Below, in pieces: positions 60,959-64,000 of a DNA stretch of 64,000 nucleotides. The DNA comes from Nocardioides psychrotolerans (lineage in GTDB: Bacteria; Actinomycetota; Actinomycetes; Propionibacteriales; Nocardioidaceae), in NCBI RefSeq assembly GCF_900113685.1, contig NZ_FOQG01000007.1, positions 1-64,000 on the forward strand, written 5' to 3'. Both the position numbers and the translations under genes were made by a program. The number at the start of each line of letters is the position of its first letter. Within the stretch, counting starts at the first letter, position 1. The notes beneath the pieces were generated by a model. It ran no database searches and was not told the origin of the DNA. It saw only the letters and a list, made by a program, of their open reading frames with translations.

Positions 60959-62331
60959 GTCTCCATTGTGCCGTCGGGCCCGAGCAGCTCGGCGGCGGCC
61001 CGGTGCGCGGAGGCGATGACGGCGGGGATGCCCACGCCGTCGTAGGCCGCGCCGCAGACCGCGAGGCCCGGGACCAGCGCGACGTCGGCCCGGATCCGTG
61101 CGACCCGGTCGAGGTGCCCGACGGCGTACTGCGGCAGCCCGCCACCCCACCGCTGGACGTGGGTGTCGACCGGGACGGCACGCAGGCCGGTCGCGGCCTC
61201 GAGGTCGACGAGCGACAGCGCGACGAGCTCCTCGTCGCTCGCCTGGAGCGCCACCGCCTCGCGGTGCCGGCCCAACGAGGTGCGCAGGTGGACGAGCCCC
61301 GCGGCGGCCCCGGCCTCGCGCACCCAGCCCCACTTGGCGAACGAGAACGTCGAGGCCTTGATCCGGCGGCCGTCGACGGGCGGGACCAGGAAACCGGACG
61401 ACCCGGTGTCGATCGCCGCGACGCCGGCTGAGGAGAAGGCGAAGGTCACCACGGCCATCGACGCCGACTCGATGCCGGCCAGCTCGGCCGACGCGGTGGG
61501 TGCCAGGTCCGCGAGCAGCCGCGCGGTGGGCGCGGCAGGGGTGGCCAGCACGACAGCGTCGGCGCAGACGGTCTCGAGGTCGGGCGTTGGCCCCGTCAGG
61601 ACCTCGAACCCGGTGGGCGTGCGGGTGAGGCCGCGCACCGTCACCCCGGTGCGTACGACGAGCCCAGCGGCCAGCGCGGCGGGCAGCAGGCCCATGCCGC
61701 CGGGGATCCCGGCGAAGACGGGGGTGTCGTAGGTCATCGGGATGGCTGCACCCTGCTCGAGCAGGGAGCCACGCTCGGCGTAGGCGACCAGCTGCGGCAC
61801 TGACGCGCGGGCGGACAGCTCACGCGCGTGGCCGGCGTAGACGCCGCCGAGCAGCGGCTCGACGAGCCGGTCGACGACCTCGTCGCCGAAGCGGCGGGCG
61901 ACCAGGTCCCCCACCGAGACATCGCCGTCGACGACCTCGGGCGGGAGCCCGGGCTCGCGTCGCGCGCGCTCGAGGCCCTCGGCGGAGAGGACGCCGGAGG
62001 CGGTGAGCTGCTCGAGGTCCAGCGGGACGCCCATGAGCGAGCGGGGCAGGGGGCGCAGGGCGCCCCGGGTCCAGATGCGGGAGGAGGCGACCGTCGGGTG
62101 CTCCAGCTCGAGCCCGACGGCCCGGGCGAGCGCCACCCCCTCGGGGCGCCGGTTGAGCATCGCCTCGGCGCCGACGTCGACCATCACGCCGCCGACCTCG
62201 TCGCGCAGGAGCTTGCCGCCGACGTGGTCGCTGCCCTCGAGGAGCACGACGTCGTGACCGGCCGTGACGAGGTCGCGGGCAGCGGTCAGCCCGGCGACCC
62301 CTCCCCCGACGACGACGACCCGCTTGACCAC
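60955..62331 (-). CDS. hemG: Coproporphyrinogen III oxidase (HemY/CgoX type)
   Basis: 458 residues. FAD enzyme that aromatises coproporphyrinogen III to coproporphyrin III (or protoporphyrinogen). The dinucleotide-binding [10 protein letters not shown] is at 8-17, with [13 protein letters not shown] after it. The C-terminal FAD motif is in [20 protein letters not shown]. Pairing with hemQ supports the coproporphyrin route, so CgoX would be the better name. The GTG start at 62331 gives [11 protein letters not shown]. It overlaps hemQ by 4 nt. Confidence 0.94.
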   Translation of the reverse strand: MVKRVVVVGGGVAGLTAARDLVTAGHDVVLLEGSDHVGGKLLRDEVGGVMVDVGAEAMLNRRPEGVALARAVGLELEHPTVASSRIWTRGALRPLPRSLMGVPLDLEQLTASGVLSAEGLERARREPGLPPEVVDGDVSVGDLVARRFGDEVVDRLVEPLLGGVYAGHARELSARASVPQLVAYAERGSLLEQGAAIPMTYDTPVFAGIPGGMGLLPAALAAGLVVRTGVTVRGLTRTPTGFEVLTGPTPDLETVCADAVVLATPAAPTARLLADLAPTASAELAGIESASMAVVTFAFSSAGVAAIDTGSSGFLVPPVDGRRIKASTFSFAKWGWVREAGAAAGLVHLRTSLGRHREAVALQASDEELVALSLVDLEAATGLRAVPVDTHVQRWGGGLPQYAVGHLDRVARIRADVALVPGLAVCGAAYDGVGIPAVIASAHRAAAELLGPDGTMET

Positions 62332-62554
62332 GTCTTCATCGTCTCACTGGGCGTGGGCGACGTGTCACAGTGCTGCGGATCAGGGCATCACGTATTCGGA
62401 CGTACTCAACGCCACGTAGCCGCAGGCCGTCAGGCGTGGACGAGGTGGTGGAGAGGCACTTGCGTACGTCCGGCTACGCGAGCGGCACCGGGACGACGCC
62501 GCTCGCTGGCGCTCGGCGGGCTCGACCGACGAACAGGGCACACCCGGCCCTCGC
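62332..62554. other. Gene-free spacer upstream of cgoX
   Basis: I see no supported gene. The part around 62500-62535 (CGCTCGCTGGCGCTCGGCGG) resembles the GC-rich intergenic filler repeats seen in many actinobacteria, but I cannot confirm copies elsewhere. Confidence 0.4.
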
Positions 62555-62586
62555 GCCGCCGCGGCCGGGTGCACGGTCGCGGCGGC
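62555..62586 (-). terminator. Hairpin terminator after the flavin reductase gene
   Basis: A 9-bp perfect stem (GCCGCCGCG / CGCGGCGGC) with a 14-nt loop lies 29 nt after the stop at 62615. No T-tract. Confidence 0.55.
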
Positions 62587-62614
62587 ACGAGGTGTTCGTG
62601 GGCCCGAGGGGGGC

Positions 62615-63124
62615 TCAGGCGGAGGCGGCCATGCGGCCGAAGCCGCTGCGGTGGAAGACGAGCGGGCCGGAGGTGTCGGCCTGCGAGACGGCGTGCAGCT
62701 CGAGCAGCACGATCGTGTGGTCGCCGGCGGCGACCTCCTCATAGATCGAGCAGTCGAAGGTAGCCAGGCCGTCGTCCAGGCTCAGCGCTCCTGCGTCGGT
62801 GACGGTCACCTCGAGACCCTCGAAGCGCTCGTCGACGGGACCGGCGAGCTGACGGCAGACCTCGCCGTGGTGGTCGGCCAGGATCGTGACGCCGAGGTGT
62901 CCGGCGCGACGCAGGTCGGGCCACGTCTTCGAGGTGTTGGCGATGGAGAACGACACCAGCGGCGGGTCCAGGCTCACCGAGGTGAAGGAGCTTGCGGCCA
63001 GGCCGACCCGGCGTCCGTCGACCTGGGCGGCCACGGCGACGACACCGCTCGGGAAGATCCCGAAGGCCTCGCGCAGGGCCTGCGGGTCGAGGTCCTGGTT
63101 GGTCGAGAGCGTGGTCACGATCAT
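62615..63124 (-). CDS. Flavin reductase-like/FMN-binding oxidoreductase
   Basis: 169 residues, flavin_reduct domain (split-barrel). Typical segments are FGIFPSGVVAVAA, GLAASSFTSVSLDPPLVSFSIA (FMN contact) and the closing DHTIVLLELHAV. It likely supplies reduced FMN to a partner monooxygenase. ATG 63124 overlaps the stop of the upstream FMN reductase (ATGA 63121-63124). It is the last gene of a three-gene flavin operon. Confidence 0.9.
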   Translation of the reverse strand: MIVTTLSTNQDLDPQALREAFGIFPSGVVAVAAQVDGRRVGLAASSFTSVSLDPPLVSFSIANTSKTWPDLRRAGHLGVTILADHHGEVCRQLAGPVDERFEGLEVTVTDAGALSLDDGLATFDCSIYEEVAAGDHTIVLLELHAVSQADTSGPLVFHRSGFGRMAASA

Positions 63125-63573
63125 GCGTGGACTCCTGTCGTGAGGCGGGCGGTGAGCAGGGCCGAGACCACGGGGCGGGCGGTGGCCAGCCAGGCGTCGT
63201 ACGCCGTGGGGTCGGCGTGGGCGCTGTCGAGGACGTAGAGCCCCCGGACCGGCACGGTCGCGCCGATCTCGCTCAGGACGGTGCCGTGCTGCGGCGCGAA
63301 GCGGGCGAGGAAGAGCTTGAGCAGCCCGGAGTAGGTGGCCTTGTAGGTCGGGGTGGCGACCACGACCAGGTCAGCCGCAGCCACCTGGGACACCAGGTCG
63401 TCGACGTCCGGGTCGGCCCAGTCGAGCAGCCCGGGACCGGTCGTGGCGAGGTCGACGACGAGGTCGGGCTCGTGGCCGGACAGCTCGGTGGCGACATAGG
63501 CCGCTGCCTTGAGGGTGCGCGAGGCCGGCTGGGGGTTGCCGACGACGACGGCAACGCGCGACGCGCCGGTCAC
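63121..63573 (-). CDS. NAD(P)H-dependent FMN reductase (SsuE-like)
   Basis: 150 residues, flavodoxin-like fold. The FMN-phosphate loop is GNPQPASRT (about 12-20), and the family motif [19 protein letters not shown] lies near the middle. It reduces FMN for a flavin-dependent monooxygenase. The GTG start at 63573 overlaps the stop of the upstream LLM oxidoreductase (GTGA 63570-63573). That arrangement is that of sulfonate or sulfide monooxygenase systems (ssuD/ssuE, msu). Confidence 0.88.
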   Translation of the reverse strand: MTGASRVAVVVGNPQPASRTLKAAAYVATELSGHEPDLVVDLATTGPGLLDWADPDVDDLVSQVAAADLVVVATPTYKATYSGLLKLFLARFAPQHGTVLSEIGATVPVRGLYVLDSAHADPTAYDAWLATARPVVSALLTARLTTGVHA

Positions 63574-64000
63574 GACGCGGCCTCGGAGGAGCCGAACGGC
63601 ACCGACGCGCGGCCCGTGACCGGGGCAGGGTGCTCCCACAGACCGCGGCGGGCCAGCTCGGGCAGGACGCCCTCGCCGAAGCGGTAGGACTCCTCGAGGT
63701 GCGGGTAGCCCGAGAGGACGAACTCCTCGATGCCGACCGCGACATATTGCTCGACCAGGTCGGCGATCTCGTCGTGACTGCCGACCAGTGCGGTGCCCGC
63801 ACCGCCACGCACCAGGCCGACGCCGGCCCAGAGGTTGGGGTGGATCTCGAGTCCGTCCTTGGAGCCGGCGTTGAGCTCGAGCATCCGGCGCTGGCCCTCG
63901 GACTCGCTGCGCCTGAGGCCGGCCTGGACCTTGGCGATCTCGGACTCGTCGATGCCGGCGAGCAGGCGGTCGGCCTCGGCCCACGCCTCCTCGGCGGTGT
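63570..64000 (-). CDS. LLM-class flavin-dependent oxidoreductase, C-terminal part (alkanesulfonate monooxygenase-like)
   Basis: 142 codons are visible, with the start outside the window. The segments [20 protein letters not shown] and [20 protein letters not shown] are the usual end of SsuD-type FMNH2-dependent alkanesulfonate monooxygenases, followed by the LP-L region. It would release sulfite from organosulfonates using FMNH2 from the two reductases downstream. The neighbourhood supports this; the substrate is not certain. Confidence 0.88.
   Translation of the reverse strand, partial: TAEEAWAEADRLLAGIDESEIAKVQAGLRRSESEGQRRMLELNAGSKDGLEIHPNLWAGVGLVRGGAGTALVGSHDEIADLVEQYVAVGIEEFVLSGYPHLEESYRFGEGVLPELARRGLWEHPAPVTGRASVPFGSSEAAS

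Overview
The window is very GC-rich, uses many GTG starts, and is packed with 1-4 bp ATGA/GTGA/TGATG gene overlaps. Its gene order (ppx-DUF501-ftsB-eno-mazG-lipoprotein-mfd; glmU-prs; rplY-pth), the HemQ/CgoX haem pair, the actinobacterial-type peptide deformylase and the LigC/LigD-polymerase genes all point to the chromosome of a high-GC Gram-positive actinobacterium. Nocardioidaceae (Nocardioides-like) is my best inference, without a database check.

Layout. 0-5.3 kb: SDR oxidoreductase, Bax-inhibitor-like membrane protein, methyltransferase, an unusual short tRNA-Leu(UAA), and a coupled operon of uracil-DNA glycosylase, double-ACT protein and peptide deformylase. 5.4-13.8 kb: the conserved housekeeping block ppx, DUF501, ftsB-like, eno, mazG, SurA-like lipoprotein, mfd. 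13.9-24.4 kb: VOC protein and a phosphate-uptake locus (pstC, pstA, a membrane-anchored pstS, an 884-residue PstS-like surface protein, a sortase homologue without its catalytic residues, a second secreted PstS-like protein with Ig-like repeats, then pstB). 24.6-29.4 kb: decay zone with a HAD gene broken by two stop codons, cysQ-like phosphatase, palindromic repeats, pth, rplY and the remains of an ABC-2 exporter operon. 29.5-38.7 kb: aminopeptidase N, SGNH hydrolase, prs, glmU, acyl-CoA synthetase, GNAT, coiled-coil protein. 38.8-41.1 kb: a 2.3-kb genomic islet bounded by an intact tRNA-Gln(UUG) and a copy of its 3' half, carrying an orphan PAS histidine kinase. 41.2-56.4 kb: secreted repeat protein, LigC, and a surface-glycan region with a tandemly duplicated cassette (beta-rich protein plus glycosyltransferase-4/Stealth fusion), two sulfotransferases and LigD polymerase. 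56.4-64 kb: desaturase/reductase pair, msrB, lipoprotein, hemQ-cgoX, and flavin-dependent oxidoreductases running off the end.

How genes work together. The Pst genes form one phosphate-capture unit in which three PstS-type binding proteins, two of them tethered by a C-terminal membrane helix, probably pass phosphate through the cell envelope to PstCA-PstB. The GT4-Stealth fusions with the sulfotransferases suggest synthesis of a phospho-linked, possibly sulfated, surface glycan. The desaturase and its flavin/2Fe-2S reductase form an electron-transfer pair. HemQ and CgoX are consecutive late steps of the coproporphyrin-dependent haem route.

Regulation visible in sequence: several genes have a TANNNT -10 element 5-7 nt before a GTG/ATG start, the signature of leaderless transcripts. 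A few clear hairpin terminators are also present.
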